This document shows, in pieces, positions 43,827 through 51,902 of a stretch of DNA of 64,000 nucleotides. The notes beneath the pieces were generated by a model, which was given only the letters and a program-made list of their open reading frames with translations, made no database searches and had not been told where the DNA came from. The position numbers and the translations under genes are program-made. This DNA is from Amycolatopsis lexingtonensis (GTDB lineage: Bacteria > Actinomycetota > Actinomycetes > Mycobacteriales > Pseudonocardiaceae), in the NCBI RefSeq assembly GCF_014873755.1, contig NZ_JADBEG010000001.1:9927001-9991000 (forward strand). The letters are read 5' to 3'. Each line of letters starts with the position of its first letter. Within the stretch, counting starts at the first letter, position 1.

Positions 43827-45365
43827 TCAGCCTTGTGCGGCCCGGTAGATCCCGTAGCCGTAGCCCGCGACGTGCAGACCGGCGGCGTCATAGCTCGTGC
43901 CCTGACCGAGAACCAGCTCACCGGGCGCGGCGACGTCCACGGTCGCCGACCGCAGCGCCGGGTTGACCACCACGGTGAATTCACCGCGGCGGTAGACGAA
44001 CGGGTACCCGGCCCGCACGATCGAGACGTCCCCGCGGGCGCCCAGCGCCGGGTTGGCCTTGCGCAGCGCGATCAGCTCGCGGACGAGGTTCAGGTTCGAC
44101 TCCGGGTCGGTGCGCTGGGAAGCGACGTCCGGCCGGGTCGGCGACGGGTTCGCGGGCAGGTAGGTGACGTCCGGATCGGCCGCGTCCCACTGCATCGGCG
44201 TGCGCGAGCCCGCCCGGTTGAAGCCGTCTTCGAAGACCTGCAGCAGGCTGCCCTCGTGGTCGGGCAGGCCGGGCTGGTACTGCGTGCCGATCTCGTCGCC
44301 GTAGTAGATCGCCGGCAGCGTCGGCCAGGTCAGCAGGAACACCAGTGCGCTGCGCGCGTGCTTGGCCGTGCGCGAGCCCGCCACCAGCCGCGGCCAGTCG
44401 TGGTTCGCGGTGGGCAGGATGACGTGCCCGCGGTCGCCGATCGACGCCACCGTCGTCGCCCATTCGGCGAGGAACACGTCGATCGAGCCCTGGCCCGCCG
44501 CGTCGAAGTAGGCCGGCCGCGGGTCTTCCCACGTCATGTCGTGGACGGCGCGGTTGTGGAACAGCGAACGGAAAGCGCGGCTTTCGCCGTAGTGCATGAA
44601 GAAATCCGCGTCGAACCCGGCCGGCACGGCCAGTTTCGGGTCGTTCCACTCCGACAGCAGCACGGTGCCGGGGTGCGCGCGGTCGATCCACGCGCGCACG
44701 TCACGCCACAGCTTCGACGTCTCCACCAGGCCAGGGTCGTCCTTGATCAGGAACGGCGCCATATCGACCCGGAACCCCGAGATGCCGTAGCCCAGCCAGA
44801 AGTCCATGATGTCCCGCAGCGCCTGGCGGTTCGCCCGCGGCCCCTCGGCGTCCACCGGCTGGCGCCACGGCTCGGCCTCGTTCGGCCGCCCGTACCCGAA
44901 GTTCAGCGCGGGCTGCACGGGGAAGTAGTTCGGCAGGTAGAAACCCTCCCGGCTGCCCGGCGACGGCTGGAAGTTCGGCCCCTGCTCGGTGGCCCAGATG
45001 TACCGGTGGTCGTCCGGGTCGTTCGCCGACCGCACGAACCACGGGTGCTCGTTGGAAGTGTGCCCGGGCACGAAGTCCAGCAGCACCCGGATCCCGTGCC
45101 TGCCCGCCGAGTCGACCAGCTTGAGCAGGTCGTCGTTGCTGCCGTACCGCGGGTCGACGCGGAAGTAGTCCGCGATGTCGTACCCCGCGTCGAACATGGG
45201 GGAGGCGAAGCACGGGTTCAGCCAGACCGTGTTGACACCCAGCCACGCCAGGTAGTCCAATTTGGACTCGACGCCGCCGAGATCGCCGATCCCATCCCCG
45301 TTCGAGTCCGCGAAGCTCTGCGGATAGATCTGGTATAGGACCGCATCCGCCAACCAGTCAGCCAT
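43827..45365 (-). CDS. GH13 alpha-amylase-family glucosidase
   Basis: The 512-residue protein begins ADAVLYQIYPQSFADSNGDGIGDLGG, the opening of the oligo-1,6-glucosidase and trehalose-synthase branches. The catalytic residues are Asp in GFRVDMAPF, Glu in LLSEWNDP and Asp in TANHDWPRL. There is no signal peptide, so it is intracellular. It hydrolyses or rearranges alpha-glucosides. Clusters for amylase inhibitors often carry an inhibitor-insensitive GH13 enzyme. Whether that applies here, 5 kb from the cyclitol operon, is open. The ATG at 45365 lacks a good ribosome binding site. Confidence 0.9.
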   Translation of the reverse strand: MADWLADAVLYQIYPQSFADSNGDGIGDLGGVESKLDYLAWLGVNTVWLNPCFASPMFDAGYDIADYFRVDPRYGSNDDLLKLVDSAGRHGIRVLLDFVPGHTSNEHPWFVRSANDPDDHRYIWATEQGPNFQPSPGSREGFYLPNYFPVQPALNFGYGRPNEAEPWRQPVDAEGPRANRQALRDIMDFWLGYGISGFRVDMAPFLIKDDPGLVETSKLWRDVRAWIDRAHPGTVLLSEWNDPKLAVPAGFDADFFMHYGESRAFRSLFHNRAVHDMTWEDPRPAYFDAAGQGSIDVFLAEWATTVASIGDRGHVILPTANHDWPRLVAGSRTAKHARSALVFLLTWPTLPAIYYGDEIGTQYQPGLPDHEGSLLQVFEDGFNRAGSRTPMQWDAADPDVTYLPANPSPTRPDVASQRTDPESNLNLVRELIALRKANPALGARGDVSIVRAGYPFVYRRGEFTVVVNPALRSATVDVAAPGELVLGQGTSYDAAGLHVAGYGYGIYRAAQG

Positions 45366-45508
45366 GCTTGCCAAGTTACAAGGAACGCCGGCCGGCCCGC
45401 GTATCCGAACGTGCGGGAACGCGCCCGCGCGCGACGCGCACGAGGCACGCAGATCGCCGAGAGCTGTCGTGCTCCCGGCGACCTGGTAAACGTTTTCCGC
45501 GGCGCGGG

Positions 45509-46102
45509 TCAGCGCTTCACGTTGTAGTGCAGGTGCAGCACGCGGTCGCCCTGGATGACGACGTCCGGGTCTTCCAGCAGCACGGTCCCGGAATGGCTGC
45601 CGAAGTACCGCTTGCCTTCCCCGAAGACGACCGGCGCGACGTCCAGCGCGACCTCGTCCACGAGCCCGGCCGAGAACGCCTGCCCGGCCACGTCCCCCGC
45701 GGCCACGCAGACCAGCCCGTCACCGGCCAGCTTCTTGGCCAGGTTGATGCCGTTCTCGATCGAGTCGGCCGTGTGGAACGGCGCGTCGGGGAACCGGGCC
45801 AGCCACTCGTCCGGCAGCGGCCGGTGGGTGACGACGACTAGTTCGTCGGCGGAGGCCGGCTTGCCACCCCAGCCGTCAAAGGTGTCGAACAGGTGCCGGC
45901 CGATCACCGTGACCTTGATGGCGTCCCAGAAAGGCTGCACGTAGTCCGCGGACGCCTTGCTCACGTTGAACGACCACTCGTCGTTGGCGCGGATCGTGGT
46001 GTCGCCGTTCCCGTACCAGTCGAACAGCGGCCCGACGGAGTCATCGGGGTAGGCGATGTAGCCGTCCAGCGAAACCACTGCGTGTACGACAACTCGGGCC
46101 AT
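45509..46102 (-). CDS. Dihydrofolate reductase-family (RibD C-terminal domain) protein
   Basis: The 197-residue protein begins VVVHAVVSLDGYIAYPDDSVGPLFDWYGNGD, then VTVIGRHLFDTFDGWGG, VCVAAGDVAGQAFSAGLVDEVALDVAPVVFGEGKRYF. These are the landmarks of the YyaP/RibD_C group common in actinobacteria. Most members have no known reaction; an NADPH-dependent reduction is assumed. Confidence 0.87.
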   Translation of the reverse strand: MARVVVHAVVSLDGYIAYPDDSVGPLFDWYGNGDTTIRANDEWSFNVSKASADYVQPFWDAIKVTVIGRHLFDTFDGWGGKPASADELVVVTHRPLPDEWLARFPDAPFHTADSIENGINLAKKLAGDGLVCVAAGDVAGQAFSAGLVDEVALDVAPVVFGEGKRYFGSHSGTVLLEDPDVVIQGDRVLHLHYNVKR

Positions 46103-46189
46103 TGCATCCGCTCCTTGACTTCATCGGCGGCGCAGGACATTCCTGCGCCCGTTGGCGATGCTATCGACCGGGTCGCGTCCCGCATCTTC

Positions 46190-46648
46190 CTAATTGCTCT
46201 CCTCGGCGAGTTCGACGATGAGACCTTCGGGCCCGCGGACGTAGCACATCCGGAAGATGTTTCCGTAGTTGACGATTTCGCCGACGGTGTCCAGGCCTTT
46301 CGCCCGGATTCCCTCGATCGTGCGGTCGAGGTCCTCGACGATGTAGGCGATGTGCCGGAACCCCAACCGGTTCACCGCCGGCGCCGGTGCGGCCGCCGGG
46401 CCGGCCGGGTGGTGGAACTTGGTCAGCTCGAGCTTCCCGCTGCCGTCCGGCGCGCTCACCATCACCATTTCCATGCGCACGCCTTCGAGCCCGAGGATCC
46501 GGTCGACCCACTCCTCTTCGATCCGCATCGGCGGGGCGACTTCGAAGCCGAGGCCGGCGAAGAAAGCCGTCACCGCTTCGAGGTCGTCGACGACCACGCC
46601 GACGTGCTCGAATCGCCGCACCCCACCTCCGGCGGCACCGCCCACCAT
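46190..46648 (-). CDS. VOC (glyoxalase-like) protein
   Basis: The 152-residue protein has paired beta-alpha-beta-beta-beta modules: FEHVGVVVDDLEAVTAFFAGLGFEVAP, MEMVMVSAPDGSGKLELTKF, then RHIAYIVEDLDRTIEGIRAKG and YVRGPEGLIVELAEES. His in EHVGV, Glu in KLELTKF, His in RHIAY and Glu in IVELAEE fit the four metal ligands. The ATG follows GAGGAGAATC. VOC proteins occur in some C7-cyclitol clusters (ValD, CetB) as epimerases or dioxygenases, but ordinary glyoxalase-type roles are as likely. Confidence 0.85.
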   Translation of the reverse strand: MVGGAAGGGVRRFEHVGVVVDDLEAVTAFFAGLGFEVAPPMRIEEEWVDRILGLEGVRMEMVMVSAPDGSGKLELTKFHHPAGPAAAPAPAVNRLGFRHIAYIVEDLDRTIEGIRAKGLDTVGEIVNYGNIFRMCYVRGPEGLIVELAEESN

Positions 46649-46686
46649 GATTCTCCTCGGTTTTCTCCGATTTTCCCGGCTGGACG

Positions 46687-47304
46687 CTAGGCCGCCGCCC
46701 GAATTCCCGGCCACGGCGACCGGCGGCCGACGTGACCCAGGTGCGCGGTCAGCACGTCGGCGTCCGCCCCGACTTCCACCGGCGGCCCGAACATCCCGAG
46801 CGCCCGCGCTTCGGGCCCCACGAGCGCGGCGGCGAACTCCCGCGCCGCGGCGACGACCTCGGCGTCGGGAGCGTAGGCGACCCCGCCGCCGCTCGCCAGG
46901 TCCCAGCCGTGGGTGAGCACCTCGTTGAGGCACATCAACGCGTGCACCGAACCGGGGGTGTCCGCGCCGCCCTTGCCCGGGGTGAGCCGGTCGAGGGTTC
47001 CGGGCTCGGAAAAGGCGGCGACGCTCCGCTCCCCGAGCGCGCGGACAGCGCCCGCGGGGTCAGCACCGAGTCGTTCCGTGTACGCCAGCTGCGCCAGCCG
47101 CTCCGGCTCCGTTTCGGCGGGGTCCAGCGGCTGCCCGCTCGCGACGTGCGTCGTCAAGCCGACCATGCCGATCATGTGGTTGCCGACCTGGCGCACCGAC
47201 CACCGCCGGCACGGGCTCGGCCCGTCCCAGGCCGCCGGTTCGATGGCGGCCACGACGCCCACCGTCGTCCGGAAAGCGCGCTCGAGCAGCGTCGGCAGAT
47301 CCAT
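46687..47304 (-). CDS. TIGR03086/maleylpyruvate isomerase-like (DinB fold) protein
   Basis: The 205-residue protein has the N-terminal four-helix domain of mycothiol-dependent maleylpyruvate isomerase relatives: GPSPCRRWSVRQVGNHMIGM and CLNEVLTHGWDLASG carry the metal-site His residues. ALGMFGPPVEVGADADVLTAHLGHVGRRSPW is the usual TIGR03086 ending. Some members use mycothiol, and most are uncharacterised. Confidence 0.85.
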   Translation of the reverse strand: MDLPTLLERAFRTTVGVVAAIEPAAWDGPSPCRRWSVRQVGNHMIGMVGLTTHVASGQPLDPAETEPERLAQLAYTERLGADPAGAVRALGERSVAAFSEPGTLDRLTPGKGGADTPGSVHALMCLNEVLTHGWDLASGGGVAYAPDAEVVAAAREFAAALVGPEARALGMFGPPVEVGADADVLTAHLGHVGRRSPWPGIRAAA

Positions 47305-47457
47305 GTCCGTCCTCTCGTCGGTGGCTTTCCTCCAATCTGGGACAAGATCACGTTGACGATCATCTTGTTGCGTGCGAAATTCCTGTTTGCGGTGGTCAGC
47401 GGCCTGGCGTGAAGTACTTGGGGTACCGGGGAACGGTGCAGTGTCGGCAAGTGACGG

Positions 47458-47751
47458 TCAAGCGGCTTCCGATGCTGGCTGCGTGCCCGCCGGCCCCGGA
47501 TCCGAACTGGACAGTGCGGCCGGTGGTGGTCCGGTGCCGGAAGGCTCCGCGGCCGTGCGGAAGGCCAACTGGTGCAGCTTCCTCAGGTGCCGCTGCACCA
47601 GCCCGGCCCGGCGCGCGTCGGCGAACAAGGTGCGCGCGGCGCTGTTCTCGCGTCGGCGGCGGTGTCGCGGGGTGGATAAGTGGTCCGCCACGATGGTGTC
47701 CTCCACAGGGTGCGCCGGATCGGGTCGGCGTGTCGGGTTGACGGGTTTCAT
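47458..47751 (-). CDS. Small hypothetical protein, weakly supported
   Basis: A 97-residue open frame from an ATG at 47751 (extension to 47868 possible). It is rich in Arg, Pro and Ala, with no recognisable domain and no clear ribosome binding site. Codon use is moderately GC-rich at third positions. The opposite strand is also open here, so it may be a chance frame. The block 47458-48020 has no other convincing gene. Confidence 0.3.
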   Translation of the reverse strand: MKPVNPTRRPDPAHPVEDTIVADHLSTPRHRRRRENSAARTLFADARRAGLVQRHLRKLHQLAFRTAAEPSGTGPPPAALSSSDPGPAGTQPASEAA

Positions 47752-48020
47752 CGCTGGGTGTGACCGCGCGATCGCGCGCAAGCACGACAGCCGGTTCGCC
47801 GCCCGGGTAACAAGGTTGTCTCGACTGGAACTCGGCCGGGCGCCGTTGGGCCACCTGGCCGCTCGCACGGTGCGTCGTCTGGACCTTCGCGCGCTGCGGG
47901 GAAATGCGGGCCGCCACCGTCCACTGTGGGAGTACCCGGGGTACGGAAAGGTGCCCGGGTGTGGGGCCGATCACGTGGCCAGGGCACGTCGTGCGCAGCC
48001 GCGCACGACGTCTTCCCTGG

Positions 48021-48097
48021 TGGCGCCCCCGGCAGGACTCGAACCTGCGACCTAGAGATTAGAAGGCTCTTGCTCTATCCAGCTGAGCTACGAGGGC
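48021..48097 (-). tRNA. tRNA-Arg (anticodon TCT)
   Basis: Read on the minus strand, the 77 bases begin GCCCTCGTAGCTCAG and end GCGCCA with an encoded CCA. Acceptor GCCCTCG/CGGGGGC (with a G-T pair), D-stem GCTC/GAGC, T-arm GCAGGTTCGAGTCCTGC and anticodon loop CTTCTAA are all present. The anticodon TCT reads AGA/AGG, rare codons here. The pair next to the loop (C31-T39) is a mismatch. Confidence 0.95.
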
Positions 48098-48434
48098 CCG
48101 CGCCGACGGCTGCTGCCGATCGTGCCGGTCGCCCGGCACCGGCAGCTTAGTCGTCGCCATCCTCTCGATCGTTCGACACCGGCGAATCGTTTCAGGTCTC
48201 GTTCGACGTAATTCCGGAGTTCGGTGGCGACACCGTCACCGCCCGCGATCCGACCCGTTCGGGGGACATGTGGCGGACCTCCCGGCGCCGGGAGGTCCCG
48301 TGGGCGCGCCGTGCCGCGGAGGCGCGCCCACGGGGTGGGGCCGCTGTCGGGGGAGCGGCCCCGGTCGGGCCCGGCCGCCGCCGCGAGCCGGCTCCCCCTT
48401 GGAGCGGGCGGCGAGCTCGGACCCGGGTCGGGGA
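48098..48434. other. Gene-free interval with a strong hairpin
   Basis: No convincing reading frame is present. A stem CCCGTGGGCGCGCC / GGCGCGCCCACGGG at 48297-48335 and other GC-rich inverted segments follow the 3' end of the I36-like gene and probably include its terminator. The part next to 48098 should hold the tRNA promoter. Confidence 0.6.
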
Positions 48435-48818
48435 TCACTCCCAGATCTGGACCGCGCGGACGAGGAAGGGCGCGTTCGGGACGTACGTGCCGCCACCCGG
48501 GTAGGTGATGAAATCGCCTTCGGTCGAGCATTCCTCGTCCTGGTACACCGTGACGTCACGGCTCATGAGATTCGCGAACGACGAACCCGCGAATCCTTCG
48601 GGCAGCGGAATGCATTCCCCGGGATTCGCGGTGCGCAGGTCGAGCCGTTCGGATTCGCCGCCGTAGGCGTCGGCCGACCACAGGCAGAATTCGCCCTTCT
48701 GGCAGGCCGGATCCGGCGGCGCCGAAGCGGCCTGCGCCGCTCCGGCACTGGTCAGCAGCCCGAGCACGGCCAGGACCAGCAACTGCGGCAGCCGGGAACG
48801 GAGACGGCTCGAAGACAT
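48435..48818 (-). CDS. Secreted peptidase-inhibitor I36-like protein
   Basis: The 127-residue protein has a signal peptide (RLRSRLPQLLVLAVLGLLTSAGAAQA, cleavage near residue 30). The mature domain is about 95 residues with CQKGEFCLWSADAYGG, a middle Cys in GECIPL and DEECSTEG, giving four visible cysteines for two disulfides. The FCLW-YGG opening is the mark of the actinobacterial I36 (metalloprotease inhibitor SMI-like, crystallin-fold) family. It acts outside the cell; the target is unknown. Confidence 0.83.
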   Translation of the reverse strand: MSSSRLRSRLPQLLVLAVLGLLTSAGAAQAASAPPDPACQKGEFCLWSADAYGGESERLDLRTANPGECIPLPEGFAGSSFANLMSRDVTVYQDEECSTEGDFITYPGGGTYVPNAPFLVRAVQIWE

Positions 48819-49036
48819 GGTGGATTCCCCTCTGGAGTCGCGGCCCGGAAGGCCGCGGTGAATGTGTGATTCCAGATTGACCGGCCGGGGAACGGTTGTC
48901 AGCCCGTGATTTCGATTCTGTGGACAACTCGGGGAAGCGGGATCGGTTGTCCACAGGGCCGCCGCCGGGGCTTGCGAGCGGGGCGTTCCGGTGTTACGCG
49001 CGCCGTGTCAAGCTGAGGGGCGCGGAAGGGGGAACC

Positions 49037-50221
49037 ATGCGGGACCGGATCGCGGTGTTCACCGTGTTCGCCCTCAACGGCCTCGCGATCGGCTCGTGGG
49101 CGACGCGAACGCCCGCGCTGGCCGCCCAGGTGCACGCCTCACCCGGCGTTTTCGGGCTCGCGCTGCTCGGCGCCAGCGTCGGCCTGCTCGCGGCCGCCGC
49201 GGCGGCCGGGCGGGTCGTCGAACGCTTCGGGGCCAGGGCGGTTGTGGCGGGGAGCACCGGCCTGGCCGCCGTCGCGCTGGCGCTGATCGGGTTCGCGCCG
49301 GGCGTCCCGCTCCTGGCCGGGGCGCTGTTCGTGGTCGGCGCGAGCGTCGGGATGCTCGACGTCGCGATGAACGTCGCCGCGGTGGCCGTCGAACGCCGCA
49401 CGCGGCGGCCGCTCATGCCGGTCTTCCACGCGGGGTTCAGCGTGGGCGCGCTCGCCGGTTCGCTCGCCGCCGGGCTCGCCGCGGGCCACGGCTGGTCGCC
49501 CGCACGCCACCTGACCACGGCGGCCGTCGTCGCGGTCGTGGTGCTGCTGCTCGTGGTCCGCGCGGTCCCGGGCAGCCGCCCCGAGCGCACCGCCACGGCG
49601 GTGCCGGCCGCCGGCCGCCGGGCCCCGATCCGCCGTCCGGCGCTGTGGCTGCTCGCGGCGGTCGCGCTGTGCTCGGCCGTCGCCGAGGGCGCGGCGGCGG
49701 ACTGGTCCGCGCTGCTGATGACCGCCGAACGCGGCGTGGGCCAGGGGGCGGCGGCACTGGCGTTCGCCGGGTTCCAGCTGGTCATGGCGCTGGCGCGGCT
49801 GGCGGGCCCCTGGGTGCAACGGTGGTTGGGGCCGACCCGCTGCCTGCTCGCGGGCGCGGCGCTGGCCACGGCCGGCTTCCTCGCGACGGCCACGATCCCG
49901 GCCGCGGCGGTCGCCTACGTCGGGTTCGCGCTGGCCGGAGCGGGTCTCGCGGCGTCGTTCCCGCTCGCGTTGAGCCTCGCGGGCGACGCGGGGAAGCGCG
50001 GCGACGGCACCGGCGGGGAGCGGGAGATCGGGTTCGTGTCGGCCCTCGCGTACACCGGGTTCCTCGCCGGGCCGCCGATCATCGGGGGCATCGCGCAGGC
50101 GGTCGGGTACGGGGCGGCGTTCGTGTTCGTTTCGCTGGTCGCGGCGCTGATCCTGCCCGCGGCGGTCGCCTCCCGGCGGTCGCGGCGCCGGGAGGAGGCG
50201 GGGCGGGCCGCGGTGGGGTGA
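49037..50221 (+). CDS. MFS transporter (YbjJ-like)
   Basis: The 394-residue protein has about 12 membrane segments; the ATG follows GGAAGGGGGAACC. It begins RIAVFTVFALNGLAIGSWATRTPALA, a pattern of the YbjJ branch. The conserved GASVGMLDVAMNVAAVAVE and the helix 7 block EGAAADWSALLM are also present. Substrates of this branch are mostly unknown. It faces the YcaO gene convergently and is probably not part of the RiPP locus. Confidence 0.85.
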   Translation: MRDRIAVFTVFALNGLAIGSWATRTPALAAQVHASPGVFGLALLGASVGLLAAAAAAGRVVERFGARAVVAGSTGLAAVALALIGFAPGVPLLAGALFVVGASVGMLDVAMNVAAVAVERRTRRPLMPVFHAGFSVGALAGSLAAGLAAGHGWSPARHLTTAAVVAVVVLLLVVRAVPGSRPERTATAVPAAGRRAPIRRPALWLLAAVALCSAVAEGAAADWSALLMTAERGVGQGAAALAFAGFQLVMALARLAGPWVQRWLGPTRCLLAGAALATAGFLATATIPAAAVAYVGFALAGAGLAASFPLALSLAGDAGKRGDGTGGEREIGFVSALAYTGFLAGPPIIGGIAQAVGYGAAFVFVSLVAALILPAAVASRRSRRREEAGRAAVG

Positions 50222-50285
50222 GTTTCGGCAGGAAGCCAGTGCCGCGGCAAAGGTGCGTTGGTGCGGTCCGCAGCGTTCCGCCAAC

Positions 50286-50338
50286 GTCTTGAATGAGTCA
50301 TTCAGGACCTCCGAAGACCTGAATGAGTCATTCAAGAC
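50286..50338. repeat. Dispersed 53-bp palindrome, family 1, copy 3
   Basis: GTCTTGAATGAGTCATTCAG on the left and CTGAATGAGTCATTCAAGAC on the right. It lies between the MFS gene (+) and the YcaO gene (-), a convergent position where it can terminate both. Confidence 0.85.
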
Positions 50339-50403
50339 GTCGGGCGGGCCGGTCACCGGCGGCGGAGCGGTTCCGGCTGCCACCGACGCCGGTGCCAAGA
50401 GCC

Positions 50404-51756
50404 TCAGCCGTGCGGCATCGGGTCCCGGTTCAGCTCCGCCTCCGCCAACGGCTCTGGATGCCAGCCCAGCCGCGCCCCGAGATCCTGGACCCGCCCCAGG
50501 CCGAGCGGCGGATAGGCCGCCGGGGCCGTGCCGACCGTGCCCGGCACCAGGACCCGCACCACCCGCACCCCCTCCTCCGCCGCTTCCGGCGTGGTCAGGT
50601 CGACGTACAAGACCTCATGCCCCGCGGCCGCCACGCGGGCGTGGAGGGCGTCGAGCGAGTCGTCCACCGGCCGCGGGATCGAAGCCCACTCGACGGCGGG
50701 ACCGCCCGCGGCCCAGGCCAGTGCGGCGTCTCCGGCTCGCGGGTCGAGGTGGAACTGCTGGTGGCACAGCAGCTCCACCAGGTCGGCCGGACCGTAGTGA
50801 TCGGTGTAGTCCCGCGCCGCCCGCCAGGGCCGCAGGGGACTCCGGCGGTCGCCGATGAGGGCCGACACCGCGTCCCGGTCGTCGAGCGTGCGGCAGGTGA
50901 TCTGCAGCGTGTACGCCTCCGCCAGCGCCTTCAGCGCCGCCTGCTCGGGGTCGGCCCGCATCGCCGTACCTACCGTCAGCCAGCCCTCGGGCGACCGCAC
51001 CGCCGCCGCGATCACCGGTACGCCGAACGCGTTCGCGATCGACCAGAAATGGACCTCGTCCGCGCCGGCGAGTTCGGCCAGGCGCGGGGTCGGGGCCAGG
51101 GTGGGCTGGGGCGCGCCGTTGAGCCACCAGACCGCCGAGGCGTCGTGTTCGACGATTTCCTGCAACCCGGACCGGATCGCGGCTTCGAGGCTTTCGCCCG
51201 CGGCCGTGCCGCCGATCGCCGGGAACGCGTAGAGGGGTTCCCCGACCGCCTTCGGCACGTGGGGCCAGCCGGTGTGGACCAAGAACGCCGGGACGTGGAC
51301 GTCGCCGCCGCCGAGGGACGTGGCGCGCACCCAGTGGACCGGCGACGAGCCGAGGAACGGCGTGAAGGGGAACCCTGGGGTGGCGTGCTGGCGGGGCGAA
51401 TACAGGGCGAGGCGCGCAGGGGACAGCGCCGTCAGCCCGCGCGCGACGAGGTCGTCGTGGCTGCCGTGGACGAGCTCACGGGGCGGCCAGGTCCCGCAGT
51501 ACCGCTCCACCGCCTCGCCCCAGGCGGACACGCGCGCCGGGCCGGGGTCGTCCCACGACGTGCCGAAGCCCTGCGGGTCGGCCTGCCACGGGAGGTCCGC
51601 CCGCACGTCGCGGATGTCCGCCACCGCCAGGTGCAAGCTCTCCGGGGTGCCGGCCAGGCCGGCGAAGGACCGCAGCCGCGTGACGATCGGGCCGGGGCCC
51701 GGCGCGGAGCGGCGCTCGCCGCTCCGGCCGGGCAGCCCTTCGTGCACAGCGGTCAT
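50404..51756 (-). CDS. Stand-alone YcaO-domain RiPP maturase
   Basis: This 450-residue protein has the YcaO ATP/Mg motifs SAWGEAVERY (Glu81, Glu84, Arg85) and AAGESLEAAIRSGLQEIVEHD (Glu200, Glu203). The second is the thiazole/oxazole-maturase (SagD-like) pattern with His in place of Arg before the last Asp. The C-terminus DPMPHG resembles the PxPxP tail of azoline-forming YcaO proteins cut short. YcaO enzymes activate peptide amides with ATP to make azolines, thioamides or amidines. Its ATG overlaps the precursor stop (TGATG). No E1/ThiF domain is fused and none is adjacent. The most likely action is cyclodehydration at the Cys (or Thr) residues of the repeats. Confidence 0.9.
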   Translation of the reverse strand: MTAVHEGLPGRSGERRSAPGPGPIVTRLRSFAGLAGTPESLHLAVADIRDVRADLPWQADPQGFGTSWDDPGPARVSAWGEAVERYCGTWPPRELVHGSHDDLVARGLTALSPARLALYSPRQHATPGFPFTPFLGSSPVHWVRATSLGGGDVHVPAFLVHTGWPHVPKAVGEPLYAFPAIGGTAAGESLEAAIRSGLQEIVEHDASAVWWLNGAPQPTLAPTPRLAELAGADEVHFWSIANAFGVPVIAAAVRSPEGWLTVGTAMRADPEQAALKALAEAYTLQITCRTLDDRDAVSALIGDRRSPLRPWRAARDYTDHYGPADLVELLCHQQFHLDPRAGDAALAWAAGGPAVEWASIPRPVDDSLDALHARVAAAGHEVLYVDLTTPEAAEEGVRVVRVLVPGTVGTAPAAYPPLGLGRVQDLGARLGWHPEPLAEAELNRDPMPHG

Positions 51757-51902
51757 CAGCGCTCCGGGAGGTACGCCGCGACGCACGTGTTGACGGTGAG
51801 GCTCGCGGCCACGCACGTGTTCACGACGAGGCTCGCCGCGACGCAGGTGTTGACGACCAGGGCTTCCGGGGCGGTCTCGACGGAGAACTGCTCCTGCTTC
51901 AT
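51756..51902 (-). CDS. RiPP precursor peptide with three 10-residue core repeats
   Basis: This is a 48-residue peptide starting at the ATG after GGAAAGGGCAACACC. Residues 1-15 (MKQEQFSVETAPEAL) look like a leader. Residues 16-25 and 26-35 are both VVNTCVAASL, and 36-45 is TVNTCVAAYL, followed by PER. Cys20, Cys30 and Cys40 are exactly ten apart, each preceded by Asn-Thr. Repeats 1 and 2 differ at four codons, all synonymous, which shows selection on the peptide. The start overlaps the transporter stop by ATGA and the stop overlaps the YcaO start by TGATG. Each repeat may give one azoline- or thioamide-bearing product after cleavage, or the whole may be one molecule. Confidence 0.9.
   Translation of the reverse strand: MKQEQFSVETAPEALVVNTCVAASLVVNTCVAASLTVNTCVAAYLPER

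Noticed and set aside
47926..48150. Plus-strand frame containing GRTRTCDLEIRRLLLYPAEL
   Set aside because: This is the well-known false protein produced by reading across the antisense strand of a tRNA gene; the tRNA-Arg at 48021-48097 explains it.
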